A stretch of 64,000 nucleotides of DNA from an uncultured Prevotellaceae bacterium (GTDB taxonomy: Bacteria > Bacteroidota > Bacteroidia > Bacteroidales > Bacteroidaceae): positions 1-64,000 of the forward strand of contig CAMJQA010000004.1 of assembly GCA_946407895.1 (NCBI GenBank), in the 5' to 3' direction. The notes below the pieces were generated by a model, which saw nothing but the letters and a program-made list of their open reading frames with translations, had not been told where the DNA came from and ran no database searches. Of the stretch, positions 42,257-51,386 are shown in pieces (within the stretch, counting starts at the first letter, position 1; each line of letters opens with the position of its first letter). A program made the position numbers and the translations under genes.

Positions 42257-42293
42257 TAGAGGCGGTTCCCTGAGGGAATCGCCTCTATTATTT
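42257..42293. terminator. Bidirectional hairpin between the BlaI-type gene and upp
   Basis: TAGAGGCGGTTCCC pairs with GGGAATCGCCTCTA (one G-T) around TGA. T-rich sequence lies on both sides, clearer on -. Confidence 0.75.
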
Positions 42294-42305
42294 ACATCTC
42301 AGCCC

Positions 42306-42428
42306 ATTCTGCGCTTTGGCAGGCAGTTTATTCCGCGTTTTAGCCCTCTATTCCGCGCTTTAGCTCTCTATTCTGCGCTTTTGGTTTCCCTTTTGTGCTT
42401 TTGGTTTCCCTTCCGCGCTTTTGCTCTC
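42306..42428. repeat. Degenerate 20-21-bp tandem array
   Basis: Six units of the type ATTCCGCGCTTTAGCTCTCT begin at 42306, 42330, 42350, 42370, 42391 and 42411. The later ones carry GCTTTTGGTTTCCC. It lies between two convergent genes. Confidence 0.75.
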
Positions 42429-42460
42429 AGCCAAAGCGTTGGCTTGCGGCCGATTGCGGG

Positions 42461-43132
42461 CTATCTGTTGCTTAATTTCTCGCCGAAAGCGAGGTCGCCG
42501 GCGTCGCCCAGGCCTGGCACGATGTATGAGAACTCATTGAGGGTGGGGTCGATAGCTGCACACCAGAGGGTGATGTCATCGCGGTCGGCATAGCGCTGTG
42601 TCAGGTGGTCAACGCCCTGCTGGCTGGCTATGATGCAGGCCAGGTGAATCTGCGAGGGCGTGCCGCGCGTTACGAGGGCCTCGAGGGCGAGTTCCAGGCT
42701 TTCGCCCGTGGCCAGCATGGGGTCGACGAGGAGCAGTATGCGTCCGTTCAGGTCGGGGGTGACGATGTATTCGATGTGAACGTCCACCTGTCGCTGAGCT
42801 TTGTCCTTATAATAACGGAATGCGCTGACGAAGGCATTGTCGGCGCCGTCGAAGACGTTGAGGAATCCCTGGTGATGCGGCAGGCCGGCCCGAAAGACCG
42901 TGCCGACGACCACTTGCTCCCGCGGAAGCACCATATTAGCCTCGCCAAGGGGTGTTTTCACTACGCGCTCGGCATAGGGCAGCTGCTTGCTTATCTCGTA
43001 TGCCTGAATCTCGCCAATGCGCTCGAGGTTGCGACGGAACCGCATGCGATCCTTCTGCACGTTTACGTCGCGCAATTCAGCGACGAACTGGTTCATTACG
43101 CTCGTCGACTGACCCATATTAATTACCTTCAT
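42461..43132 (-). CDS. upp: Uracil phosphoribosyltransferase
   Basis: 223 residues. Makes UMP from uracil and PRPP. The PRPP-binding motif is LLVDPMLATGESLELAL, and the C-terminal IVPGLGDAGDLAFG is the uracil-binding region. The N-terminus (MKVINMGQSTSVMNQFVAELRD) fits other Bacteroidota members. A single gene with its own promoter at 43182-43211. Confidence 0.95.
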   Translation of the reverse strand: MKVINMGQSTSVMNQFVAELRDVNVQKDRMRFRRNLERIGEIQAYEISKQLPYAERVVKTPLGEANMVLPREQVVVGTVFRAGLPHHQGFLNVFDGADNAFVSAFRYYKDKAQRQVDVHIEYIVTPDLNGRILLLVDPMLATGESLELALEALVTRGTPSQIHLACIIASQQGVDHLTQRYADRDDITLWCAAIDPTLNEFSYIVPGLGDAGDLAFGEKLSNR

Positions 43133-43181
43133 TTGATTTATTTGCTTTTAGTGTTGGTTATATATTCACATTTTCAGCATG

Positions 43182-43213
43182 CAAAAATAGCAAAAAGTTT
43201 TCTTAATTGCCAA
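43182..43213 (-). promoter_or_regulatory. upp promoter
   Basis: On -, TTG, a 21-bp spacer, then TATTTTTG at 43189-43182. Confidence 0.7.
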
Positions 43214-43306
43214 CTCGGCTTCGCAAAATTAGCATTAAAAAGAAAATATGTATTGCGAGGGGGCAAAAAAAGTGCCTGACCGTTTCGTTAGTTCAAAAGA
43301 AAAGCG

Positions 43307-43314
43307 TACCTTTG
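43307..43314 (+). promoter_or_regulatory. pckA promoter, -7 element
   Basis: TACCTTTG, perfect TAnnTTTG, with TTTCG 19 bp upstream as a weak -33 box. Confidence 0.65.
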
Positions 43315-43433
43315 TGCCGCTTTTGCGACCGAATTGGTTTTACTGGATTAAAATCGGGCCGGAAGCAGATGTTTTTGAGGTAGAATAAGGTAGAAGATAT
43401 TATATTTAACTATAAATAATTTAAGGTAAAAGT

Positions 43434-45047
43434 ATGGCAACATTAGATCTTACAAAGTATGGCATCACGGGGTCCACCGTGATTGCCCACAACCCTTCCT
43501 ACGAATTCCTCTTCAAGGAGGAGATGAAATCCGAGCTTACCGGCTATGACAAGGGCCAGCTCACTGAGTTGGACGCCGTGAACGTGATGACAGGCATCTT
43601 CACGGGCCGTTCGCCTAAGGACAAGTACATCGTGAAGGACGCCCAGAGCGCCGACAAGGTGTGGTGGACGACAGAGGACTACCCCAACGACAACCACCCC
43701 ATGTCGGAGGAAGTATGGGCCAAGGTGAAGGAGATAGCCGTAAAGGAGCTGTGCAACAAGGAGCTCTATGTGGTCGACGCCTTCTGCGGCGCCAACGAGG
43801 CCACCCGTCTGCGCGTGCGCTTCATCGTAGAGGTGGCATGGCAGGCACACTTCGTGAAGAACATGTTCATCCAGCCCACAGCCGAGGAACTGGAGAAGTT
43901 CGAGCCCAACTTCGTCATCTACAACGCCTCGAAGGCAAAGGTTGAGAACTACAAGGAGCTGGGCATGCGCTCGGAAACGTGCGCTGCGTTCAATACCACC
44001 ACGCGCGAGCAGGTAATCATCAACACCTGGTACGGCGGCGAGATGAAGAAGGGCATGTTCTCGATGATGAACTACTACCTGCCCCTGCAGGGCATCGCAT
44101 CCATGCACTGCTCGGCCAATACCGATATGGAGGGCAAGAACACCGCCATCTTCTTCGGTCTTTCCGGCACGGGTAAGACTACCCTCTCCACCGACCCCAA
44201 GCGTCTGCTCATCGGCGACGATGAACACGGCTGGGACGACGAGGGCGTGTTCAACTTCGAGGGCGGATGCTACGCCAAGGTCATCAACCTCGACAAGGAG
44301 AGCGAGCCCGACATCTACAATGCCATCCGCCGCGATGCACTGCTGGAGAACGTTACGGTGGACGCCCAGGGCAAGATTGACTTCGCCGACAAGAGCGTGA
44401 CGGAGAACACGCGCGTGAGCTACCCCATCAACCACATCGAGAAGATTGCCCAGAAGGTGAACGGCAAGAGCGCCGGCCCCGATGCAAAGAACGTCATCTT
44501 CCTCTCGGCCGACGCATTCGGCGTGCTGCCTCCCGTCAGCATACTGACGCCCGAGCAGACGAAGTACTACTTCCTCAGCGGCTTCACAGCCAAGCTGGCA
44601 GGCACCGAGCGCGGCATCACCGAGCCCACGCCCACCTTCAGCGCCTGCTTCGGACAGGCCTTCCTGGAGCTGCACCCCACCAAATATGCCGAGGAGCTGG
44701 TCAAGAAGATGGAGAAGAGCGGCGCAAAGGCCTACCTGGTGAATACCGGCTGGAACGGCACGGGCAAGCGCATCAGCATACGCGATACGCGCGGCATCAT
44801 CGATGCCATCCTGGGCGGGGCCATACTGAAGGCTCCCACCAAGAAGATTCCCTACTTCGACCTGGAGGTTCCCACACAGCTCGACGGCGTGGCATGGGGC
44901 ATCCTGGACCCCCGCGACACGTACCAGAACCGTGCCGAGTGGGAGGAGAAGGCTAAGGACCTGGCAGCCCGCTTCATCAAGAACTTCAAGAAGTACGAGG
45001 GCAACGAGGCCGGCAAGGCACTGGTAGCAGCCGGTCCGAAGCTGTAA
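43434..45047 (+). CDS. pckA: Phosphoenolpyruvate carboxykinase (ATP)
   Basis: 537 residues. The P-loop [11 protein letters not shown], the metal-binding [21 protein letters not shown] in short form DDEHGW, and [12 protein letters not shown] are those of the ATP-dependent enzyme. In Bacteroidota it commonly runs toward oxaloacetate, fixing CO2 and making ATP on the way to succinate. Strong promoter and AT-rich leader suggest high expression. A reverse-strand open frame of 661 codons covers it and is only a shadow. Confidence 0.98.
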   Translation: MATLDLTKYGITGSTVIAHNPSYEFLFKEEMKSELTGYDKGQLTELDAVNVMTGIFTGRSPKDKYIVKDAQSADKVWWTTEDYPNDNHPMSEEVWAKVKEIAVKELCNKELYVVDAFCGANEATRLRVRFIVEVAWQAHFVKNMFIQPTAEELEKFEPNFVIYNASKAKVENYKELGMRSETCAAFNTTTREQVIINTWYGGEMKKGMFSMMNYYLPLQGIASMHCSANTDMEGKNTAIFFGLSGTGKTTLSTDPKRLLIGDDEHGWDDEGVFNFEGGCYAKVINLDKESEPDIYNAIRRDALLENVTVDAQGKIDFADKSVTENTRVSYPINHIEKIAQKVNGKSAGPDAKNVIFLSADAFGVLPPVSILTPEQTKYYFLSGFTAKLAGTERGITEPTPTFSACFGQAFLELHPTKYAEELVKKMEKSGAKAYLVNTGWNGTGKRISIRDTRGIIDAILGGAILKAPTKKIPYFDLEVPTQLDGVAWGILDPRDTYQNRAEWEEKAKDLAARFIKNFKKYEGNEAGKALVAAGPKL

Positions 45048-45109
45048 CAGGGAGACGTCGCGGCCAAGCGCCCCGCGCCGTTTGCGGCCGGGGGGCGAGG
45101 CTGTAACGC

Positions 45110-45190
45110 AGCCGGAAACAGCGTGTCTCACACGCGCTGTTAGCTGCCGGCCCCGAAAGGGGACTGGCTCGCAAAGATTTTTTTTTTCAT
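45110..45190 (+). terminator. Probable pckA terminator region
   Basis: Two stems in a row (AACAGCG with CGCTGTT, and CCCC-GAAA-GGGG at 45151-45162), then ten T at 45178-45187. The T run is 15 nt away from the last stem, so which stem acts is unclear. Confidence 0.55.
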
Positions 45191-45273
45191 TTTTGGAAGG
45201 GGCAGTCGCCGTGATGGCGGCCGCCTCTTTTTTCTTGTGTGTGTGGGGGAGCAAACGCAGAATGAAGTTCACT

Positions 45274-46965
45274 TCAATCCTGCTTATAATCTTTCGCGTA
45301 GTTGAGCGTTGTGTCGGCCTGCAGGTCATAGAACTCTGTCGTTGGCAGCTCCACCCTCTCCGGGCTGCATCCCACGCCCACGTAGCCCAGCGGGTGGTAT
45401 CCGCCCTGCAGGTAGTTGGTGTTGGCAAACCTCAGGGTGGGGCGGTTGCATGCCGGGTCCAGTATGCCAACGGCCAGTATATACGTGCCGCTCTTCACCT
45501 CTTGTGGCAATCTGAACGACCCACAGAGCCGGTTTCCCGCTGGCTGTAGCCTGTATGCCCCAGTCCTGCTGTCCCAATCCTCTCCGGGCATCCAGGCCGA
45601 GATGTGTGCCCTGCTGAACCTCTTCTTCCAAACCGGCTGGCGGCTTCTGGCGTCGAGCAGCGCCAGCTCTACAGGCCAGTCATAATAGAAGGGCGACGAG
45701 CCCCGGTTCTCCACTTCTATGCCGACTCTGAACCTGCGCCCCCGTTTAAGCTGCCGGGGGAATGTGGCTTGCGTCATGACGAACCTGTAGCCCATAGCCT
45801 TCTGCAGTTCGCCGGCCCGCGCCATGAAGAGCGAGTCGGAGAAGTCGGCCCATGTGACGCCGCCCAGGTGGTTGCAGTGAAGGTTGCGCACCTGCTCCAT
45901 CGTCCTGCTGAACGTCAGGCTGTCCTTCAGGCAGTCCTCCAGGCTGCGGAAACCATTCAGTTGCAGGGTGCCCCAGTTCCATGTAATCTCGCCTCCCACA
46001 GGGCAGTTGCGCCAGTAGTCGCCCCGGTGGAGCATCTCCCTGTATCCGCGCCCCTCTTCCTCGGGCTGTGCCCACGAGTCCCAGTAAATGCCGAAGTCGT
46101 AGTCGTTGAACTCATATGCATATCTCACCATGACCTTCTTGTTGCGGAATGCCTCCCTGAACGCATCGCCCAGCACCTTCTGCATACCCGGAATCCACGT
46201 TCTGCCCGCCACATGGCGAGGCTCGTCGTGCGGCGGATAGACGGTTGACAGGTCGGGGTCATGATGCTCTCCCCATTCCCCTATGATTCCCATCTCCACG
46301 TATGCCACGCGCGGATCGTTGTCCCATGCCTGTCCCAGCTTGCGCACCAGTGCCCGCACCCTGTCGGGGAACCTCGGGTCGAAGTATCCGCCGCTGATGC
46401 AAGCAAGCGAGTCGGCCTCCTCCACGTATGCTCCTGGCGACCCCGGTCTCTGCCTGTACGGGCCTGTTTCGCCAGGCATGTCGGCGGGCCAGTGCCATCC
46501 GTTCAGGTCGTAGGGGTTATGCGGATTCTTGGCTTGCCCGCCGTGCCAGGGTTCCATCCATACGATGAATACGCGGGGTATGACCTTCACGTTCTGCTCC
46601 TCTACGCCCGCCCATAGTCGGTTTGAGCAGGCAACGACGGTAGCCACGCTGTCCCCCGCATCCCGCTCCAGCATGTTCCAGGGCATATACTCCTTTATCA
46701 TCGAGCCGAAGGGGTAGGGGTAGTCAGGCCTGCGGCGGTCGCTCCCCCTCATGAAGAACTCGCGGAATCCCTTCATGGGGTTGCGCATAGCCCCGGGGTA
46801 TTCAGCCATGCTGACCATAACCCTGTTCTTGTCGGCAATCGCGCAGTACGAACTGCCGCCAGCCGTCGCACGCGCCCCGCCAGCGTTTTGTGATGATGCC
46901 TCTATGCTTATTGTGGCCAGTGCCAGGGCACAGAGGCCAGCCCTTCTCAGAAGTGTCTTGTTCAT
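45274..46965 (-). CDS. Secreted DUF4832/DUF4874-type protein
   Basis: 563 residues from MNKTLLRRAGL at 46965; the longer frame overlaps the kinase gene. The signal peptide ends near EASSQ. The body resembles a TIM-barrel glycosidase-like protein: NPMKGFREFFMRG, RVFIVWMEPW, YVEMGIIGEWGEHHDP and ITWNWGTLQLNG, then a C-terminal beta-sandwich from about 430 (RFRVGIEVENRGSSPFYYDWP). It matches what I know of DUF4874 plus DUF4832 proteins, of unknown substrate. The start codon overlaps the kinase stop by four bases (ATGA), so it is translated with the two-component genes, an unusual neighbour for an enzyme. Confidence 0.82.
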   Translation of the reverse strand: MNKTLLRRAGLCALALATISIEASSQNAGGARATAGGSSYCAIADKNRVMVSMAEYPGAMRNPMKGFREFFMRGSDRRRPDYPYPFGSMIKEYMPWNMLERDAGDSVATVVACSNRLWAGVEEQNVKVIPRVFIVWMEPWHGGQAKNPHNPYDLNGWHWPADMPGETGPYRQRPGSPGAYVEEADSLACISGGYFDPRFPDRVRALVRKLGQAWDNDPRVAYVEMGIIGEWGEHHDPDLSTVYPPHDEPRHVAGRTWIPGMQKVLGDAFREAFRNKKVMVRYAYEFNDYDFGIYWDSWAQPEEEGRGYREMLHRGDYWRNCPVGGEITWNWGTLQLNGFRSLEDCLKDSLTFSRTMEQVRNLHCNHLGGVTWADFSDSLFMARAGELQKAMGYRFVMTQATFPRQLKRGRRFRVGIEVENRGSSPFYYDWPVELALLDARSRQPVWKKRFSRAHISAWMPGEDWDSRTGAYRLQPAGNRLCGSFRLPQEVKSGTYILAVGILDPACNRPTLRFANTNYLQGGYHPLGYVGVGCSPERVELPTTEFYDLQADTTLNYAKDYKQD

Positions 46966-48317
46966 AGCGTCCCCGAGCTCCTCATTCCCTTCCCCGCCTC
47001 CCTGAGCCAGATGCGGAAGCGGGTTAGCCCGTCGGCATCTGTGCGGAGCGAGAAGCGGCACTGGTGGCGGCGCAATACCTCGCGCACCAGCAGCAGGCCC
47101 AGCCCGCTGCCCCTGGGCTTGGTCGTGAAGAAGGGGGTGAAGAGGCTTCGCTCCACCTTCTCCGTTATACCCGAGCCATTGTCGGCAATGATGATGCAGG
47201 CGGGGCTGGCCTGTGTCTCTATCCATATCTGTCGGGGATTCGATCCCTCGCTCTCCACGGCGTTCTTCAGTATGTTCACCAGCGCCTGCATCATCAGCTC
47301 TGCGTCGCACATCACCCTGGGGTTCTCGTTGCAGAGAGAGAAATGCAGCTTGGCCTGGCTACGCGAGCAGAGCGACTCCAGGAAAAGGCGGTTCGACTCT
47401 ACCAGGTCGTTCAGTCCTACGGGCATCAGGTTGGCTTCGGGCACCTTTACCACACTGGCAAACCTGGTGATAAAGGCCGAAAGGGCATCGCAGCGTTCGG
47501 CACAGGCTTCCAGTGCCCCGGCTGCCTCCTGGTGCTGCGGTTCGGAAGATAGTTCCTGATGTGTCATGTCCAGGATGGAACGGGCCGTAGCCATACTGTT
47601 GTTCACCTCGTGCGCTATCATGCGAATGACCCGTTCGTATGCCTCGCGCTGTGCATTCATCACTTCTTCCGTCAGGCTCTCTACGAGCAGGAAGGGATGC
47701 GAGAAACCCCTGTCGGGGAACGCGGAGCGCGTAAGCCTGTAGATATGAGCATCGTTTGTTCCGGTGGTCAGCGACTCTCCCTCCTTCAGTTCCGCCAGGC
47801 GGGTGGCCAGCGGACTGTCCAGTTCGGCAGGCATCTTGCCCTCTGCCGTCCCGCTCACTGCCAGCAGACGTACGGCAGCCGGATTCATACTCTGTACCCT
47901 CCCGTCCAGGTCGAGCATGACTACGCCCATGGGCGATACGCTCACCAGCAGGTCGAGCAGTCGTTCCTGCTCCCGCACATGGAGTCTCTCCTCCCTGAGT
48001 CGCCCCATCATACTATTGAAGACCTCTACCACCCGGTCCGCCTCGGGTTGCCCTACGGGACTTAACCTGCTGGAGAAGTCCTGCTCCCGCAGCAGCGACA
48101 TGCCGTCGGTCAGCGCCCTCATGGGCCGCATCATACGGCGATGCAGGATGGGCAATAGGACGAGGAGGCACAGAGCCAGGTAGAAGGCCCACCCCCACAG
48201 ACCCCCTCTGCCCATTAGGGCCTCCTGCGGACCGAGGGAGGGGAGCAGGCTGTATAGCAGCAGTAGCAAGAGGGCATATACTGCTATCATTATTATATAT
48301 GTGCTTTTTCCCTTCAT
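46962..48317 (-). CDS. Membrane histidine kinase (NtrB-like)
   Basis: 451 residues from MKGKSTYIIM at 48317; the frame is open 171 codons further, but that part lies antisense-frame over the regulator. Two membrane helices (about 6-26 and 41-60) enclose only about 15 periplasmic residues, so it probably senses inside the membrane or cytoplasm. A HAMP-like segment, a PAS-like domain (LLVSVSPMGVVMLDLDGRVQSMN), the H-box with His236 in RMIAHEVNNSM, then N-box LKNAVESEG and G-boxes IADNGSGI and GSGLGLLLVREVL. It should phosphorylate the response regulator whose stop overlaps its start by four bases. Confidence 0.92.
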   Translation of the reverse strand: MKGKSTYIIMIAVYALLLLLLYSLLPSLGPQEALMGRGGLWGWAFYLALCLLVLLPILHRRMMRPMRALTDGMSLLREQDFSSRLSPVGQPEADRVVEVFNSMMGRLREERLHVREQERLLDLLVSVSPMGVVMLDLDGRVQSMNPAAVRLLAVSGTAEGKMPAELDSPLATRLAELKEGESLTTGTNDAHIYRLTRSAFPDRGFSHPFLLVESLTEEVMNAQREAYERVIRMIAHEVNNSMATARSILDMTHQELSSEPQHQEAAGALEACAERCDALSAFITRFASVVKVPEANLMPVGLNDLVESNRLFLESLCSRSQAKLHFSLCNENPRVMCDAELMMQALVNILKNAVESEGSNPRQIWIETQASPACIIIADNGSGITEKVERSLFTPFFTTKPRGSGLGLLLVREVLRRHQCRFSLRTDADGLTRFRIWLREAGKGMRSSGTL

Positions 48318-49708
48318 TTTATCCCGTATCTTTCCATTCTGCGATAGAGGGCCCCGCGGCTGAGTCCCAGTGTCTGGGCTACACGGCTTACGTTTCCATC
48401 GCACTGCCTCAGGGCTTCTATAATGGCCTGGCGCTCCTGGTCTTCCAGTGTGAGCAAACCTTCCCCGGCCCTGTTCTCCACTTCTGCCCTTGGTTCCTGC
48501 TCCACCTGCCGCTCGAAGTCTTCCCGTCCCAGCCAGCTCTTCTGGCTGACCAGCAATGTACGCTCCACCACATTCTTCAGCTGCCGTATGTTTCCGGGCC
48601 AGGGCAGGCTGCTCAGGTACTGCTCTGCCTCGGGCAGCAGCTGGGCCGTGTAGGGTATAGCCTGGGTGCGCCCTGCCTGGCTGATGAAGTGGCGAGCCAG
48701 CAGCGGAACGTCCTGGCGCCGCTCCCTGAGTGCCGGCAGCCGCAGGGTGATGAGGTTGATGCGGTAGTAGAGGTCCTCGCGGAAACGTCGCTCCCGGATG
48801 AGCCCCGGCAGGTCGGCATTCGTGGCGCATACCACACGCACATCCACCTGGCGCGGCCGGGTGTCGCCCAGTGGCTCGAATGTGTGGTCTTGAAGTACCC
48901 TGAGCAGCTTTACCTGGCTGCCCATATCGAGGTCGCCTATCTCGTCCAGGAAGATGGTGCCGCCGTCGGCTACGGCGAAACGTCCCTCGCGGTCTGTGTT
49001 GGCTCCTGTGAAGGCTCCCTGCCGATAGCCGAACATCTCGCTCTCGAAGAGGGACTGCGACATGCCGCCCAGGTTCACCTTCACGAATCGCTTGCCGCTG
49101 CGCCGACTTAGGCGGTGCACGGCTTCGGCTATCAGTTCCTTGCCCGTCCCGCTCTCGCCGGTGATGAGCACACTGGCATTCGTGGGTGCTATGCGGCGCA
49201 CGGTATCGAGCACCTGCAACAGGGCCGGCGAGCGTCCCACGATGGTGGGGGATCCGTCGGGCAGTCCATCTCCCTGCCCCTCGGCGGCGGAGTGGGGATT
49301 GGGCCGCCCCCCCTTCCTGTCTTTTGCGGGAGGCGGGTTTTCTGTAATCTCCAGGGCATTCTCTATCTGTTGCATCAGCGCGGCATTGTTCCAGGGCTTC
49401 GTCACAAAGTCGAAGGCTCCCGCCCGCATACCTTTCACCGCCAGCTGGATGCTGCCCCAGGCCGTCATCAGTATAACGGGTACGTCGGGCTGGAAGAGCT
49501 TCACCTGCTGCAGCAGCACGAGCCCCTCGTCGCCCGAGGTGGTCAGCGAGTAGTTCATATCCATCAGGATGAGGCGCGGTTTCTGCTGCTTCACTATGGC
49601 TATGGCCTCCCTTGGCGAGGCCACCGCATGTGGCTCGTATCCGGCACGGCGGAGCATCATTGTCAGTGATGTACGGATGCCTATGTCATCGTCTATTATC
49701 AGTATCAT
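48314..49708 (-). CDS. Sigma54-dependent response regulator (NtrC family)
   Basis: 464 residues from MILIIDDD at 49708. Receiver domain with the phospho-acceptor Asp50 in LILMDMNY, a Pro/Gly-rich linker (about 125-165), an AAA+ domain with Walker A GESGTGKE, the sigma54-contact loop GAFTGA and Walker B TIFLDEIGDLD, and a Fis-type helix-turn-helix at the end (DGNVSRVAQTLGLSRGALYRRM). It activates transcription from -24/-12 promoters. Just such a promoter with two palindromes lies before the efflux genes upstream. The -7 box at 49714-49721 is so close to the ATG that the mRNA may be leaderless. Confidence 0.95.
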   Translation of the reverse strand: MILIIDDDIGIRTSLTMMLRRAGYEPHAVASPREAIAIVKQQKPRLILMDMNYSLTTSGDEGLVLLQQVKLFQPDVPVILMTAWGSIQLAVKGMRAGAFDFVTKPWNNAALMQQIENALEITENPPPAKDRKGGRPNPHSAAEGQGDGLPDGSPTIVGRSPALLQVLDTVRRIAPTNASVLITGESGTGKELIAEAVHRLSRRSGKRFVKVNLGGMSQSLFESEMFGYRQGAFTGANTDREGRFAVADGGTIFLDEIGDLDMGSQVKLLRVLQDHTFEPLGDTRPRQVDVRVVCATNADLPGLIRERRFREDLYYRINLITLRLPALRERRQDVPLLARHFISQAGRTQAIPYTAQLLPEAEQYLSSLPWPGNIRQLKNVVERTLLVSQKSWLGREDFERQVEQEPRAEVENRAGEGLLTLEDQERQAIIEALRQCDGNVSRVAQTLGLSRGALYRRMERYGIK

Positions 49709-49713
49709 GGTTG

Positions 49714-49744
49714 CAAAGGTACGATTAAGCGAGCGAAATACCAA
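49714..49744 (-). promoter_or_regulatory. Response-regulator promoter inside a repeated cassette
   Basis: On -, TTG, a 20-bp spacer ending TTTCGCTCGCTTAATCG, then TACCTTTG. The spacer matches that of topB. The predicted start falls on or next to the ATG at 49708. Confidence 0.78.
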
Positions 49745-49749
49745 ATTTT

Positions 49750-49817
49750 GGAGCAGCGAGAGCAAACAAAACACGTTTTGTTATGCCGAGTCGTGACAAA
49801 ATAAGACCATAGGTCAA
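49750..49817 (-). repeat. Dispersed hairpin element, copy 5
   Basis: On -, TTGACCTATGGTC, TGTCACGACTCG, hairpin (GCATAACAAAAC against GTTTTGTTTGC), then TCTCGCTGCTCC. It directly abuts the promoter cassette of the response regulator. Confidence 0.85.
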
Positions 49818-49898
49818 ATTTATTTGGATATTTCCGAGCGAAAGGATCACGAACTATGTTCGCTTGGCTCGTCCAAGACTTTCGACCGCAGGTCAAAG
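49818..49898 (-). repeat. Outer part of the composite repeat
   Basis: On -, TTGACCTGCGGTCGAAAGT at the TolC-gene side, then a hairpin-like stretch and CTCGGAAATA. The first and last pieces also occur upstream of topB (13922-13980). Confidence 0.65.
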
Positions 49899-51386
49899 TT
49901 ACGATTCCTCATCCTTCACAATTGCCTCGATATCCGCATTGATACTCTCGTTCCTGTCGAAGTCCCATAGGGTGATGCTGCGCAGTTGGTAGTATCGGTA
50001 CCAGTATTGGTGGAGCTGCTCTATGCGCCGCTGGCGGGCCTGGTCCTTGCTCTGCTGGGCGTCGTTGAGCTCCAGGGTGCTTATGCTGCCCGCCAGATAG
50101 GTGGCTATGTTTGTCTCATACCTGCGCTGTGCGATGCTGTCGGACTCCTGGGCGATGAGTAGCTGGCGGCTCTGGTTGTTCAGTTCCTCCACCAGTATGT
50201 ACAGGTTCTGCTCGAAGGACTGCCGCTCCTGTCGGGCCAGGCTCTGCACCATCTCGCGGTTGCTCTCGGCCACCCGCACCCGTCCGCGCCGCTTACCCCA
50301 GTCCAGCAGGGGTATGCTCAGGCCCACCTCCACCGTCTGGTAGTCGCGCAGGGGAGCATAGGCCCTCCGCATCGCATCGCCCTGCCCCGTATAGCCCACG
50401 CTGGCATAGAGGCTCATACTGCGCTGGTTGCCCCGGGCGGTAGCCACGCTGTAGTCGGCCTCCAGCGTCCTGCGCTCCAGGTTCAGCACGATGGGGTTGT
50501 TCTCCATGGCCCGTTCCAGCGCCTCCTCGTAGTTTACGGGGCGTGGCCGCATGTCGGCCGCGAGGTCTTCGTACCCGATGTCTATAGAGTCGGGCAGGTC
50601 CAGGTAGGTTGCCAGACGGAAGCGACTGCTGTTGAGCTGTGTCTGCGAGTTGGTGAGGGTGCTCTCTGCCTGCAGCATAGAGAGGCGCATTTGTCTGAGG
50701 TCGTTCTCGCTGATGGAGCCCATTTGCCTCTTCACCTTGGCTACCTCGTATAGCTTCTGCGCATTCTCGTAGTTTTGGCATGCCGTCTTCAGGTTCTCCC
50801 GTGCCAGTAGCAGGTTGAAGTAGTAGGTCACAGCCCTCATCGTCACCTCTTCCGTATCGGCCAGGAAGTTGGCCTTTGCCTCCCTGTATCGCAGGGGCTC
50901 TATGCGCCGCCGCCACTTCACCTCGTTGGCTGCAAAGAGTTGTTGCTGCAGGGTAATGCCCACCGGGACGGACATGAAGCGGTGCTCTCCGCCCGTGCCG
51001 AACTGCCGCAGGAAGTCTATGCTGGTGCTCAGGGAGAGTGTGCCGCCTGTAGGCCATATCTTCTGCACGGCCTTCAGCGTGCCGCCTGCCTCCAGGTAGT
51101 TACTGCGCACGTAGGTATAGCTGCCCTCGTCGGTCTGGTAGGCATTGTATCGCTTGTTGTACGTAGGCAGGTCGGCGCCGAGCGTCACCTCGGGCAGCAA
51201 GTCGGCGCGGAAGGAGCGGTATTCCCAGTAGGCAGCCTTCAGCTCGTTCAGCGCTACGGCTGCATCGGCACTTTGCTGCCGTGCCAGCCTTACCGTCTCT
51301 TCCAGCGTAAGCATACGCGCGGCCATGACAGGCTGTAGGGAGAGGCAGGTGAATAATATATATATAATAATGTATAGCCTATTCAT
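49899..51386 (-). CDS. TolC-family outer-membrane efflux protein
   Basis: 495 residues. Signal peptide ending near VMAAR, then the two OEP repeats with long amphipathic helices (LTLEETVRLARQQSADAAVALNELK; GLSIPLLDWGKRRGRVRVAESNREMV). It forms the trimeric outer-membrane channel for the ABC pump encoded just upstream. Its start overlaps the preceding permease gene by eight bases. Confidence 0.93.
   Translation of the reverse strand: MNRLYIIIYILFTCLSLQPVMAARMLTLEETVRLARQQSADAAVALNELKAAYWEYRSFRADLLPEVTLGADLPTYNKRYNAYQTDEGSYTYVRSNYLEAGGTLKAVQKIWPTGGTLSLSTSIDFLRQFGTGGEHRFMSVPVGITLQQQLFAANEVKWRRRIEPLRYREAKANFLADTEEVTMRAVTYYFNLLLARENLKTACQNYENAQKLYEVAKVKRQMGSISENDLRQMRLSMLQAESTLTNSQTQLNSSRFRLATYLDLPDSIDIGYEDLAADMRPRPVNYEEALERAMENNPIVLNLERRTLEADYSVATARGNQRSMSLYASVGYTGQGDAMRRAYAPLRDYQTVEVGLSIPLLDWGKRRGRVRVAESNREMVQSLARQERQSFEQNLYILVEELNNQSRQLLIAQESDSIAQRRYETNIATYLAGSISTLELNDAQQSKDQARQRRIEQLHQYWYRYYQLRSITLWDFDRNESINADIEAIVKDEES

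Larger units (their letters stand above)
43133..43433. other. Divergent promoter region of upp and pckA
   Basis: About 300 bp with no gene. It holds the upp promoter on - and the pckA promoter and about 115-nt leader on +. The leader contains CGACCGAATTGGTTTTACTG, which I do not recognise as a known riboswitch. Confidence 0.5.

Noticed and set aside
43443-45428. 661-codon frame on - opposite pckA
   Set aside because: GC-rich shadow of pckA with Leu/Val/Gly-rich sequence and no domain; pckA itself is certain.
46966-47310. N-terminal extension of the DUF4832 gene
   Set aside because: It overlaps the kinase gene in another frame, and the ATG at 46965 alone yields a signal peptide and an ATGA overlap.
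48318-48830. 171-codon extension of the histidine kinase
   Set aside because: It lies over the regulator's C-terminus in another frame; the start at 48317 gives the membrane helix at the right place.
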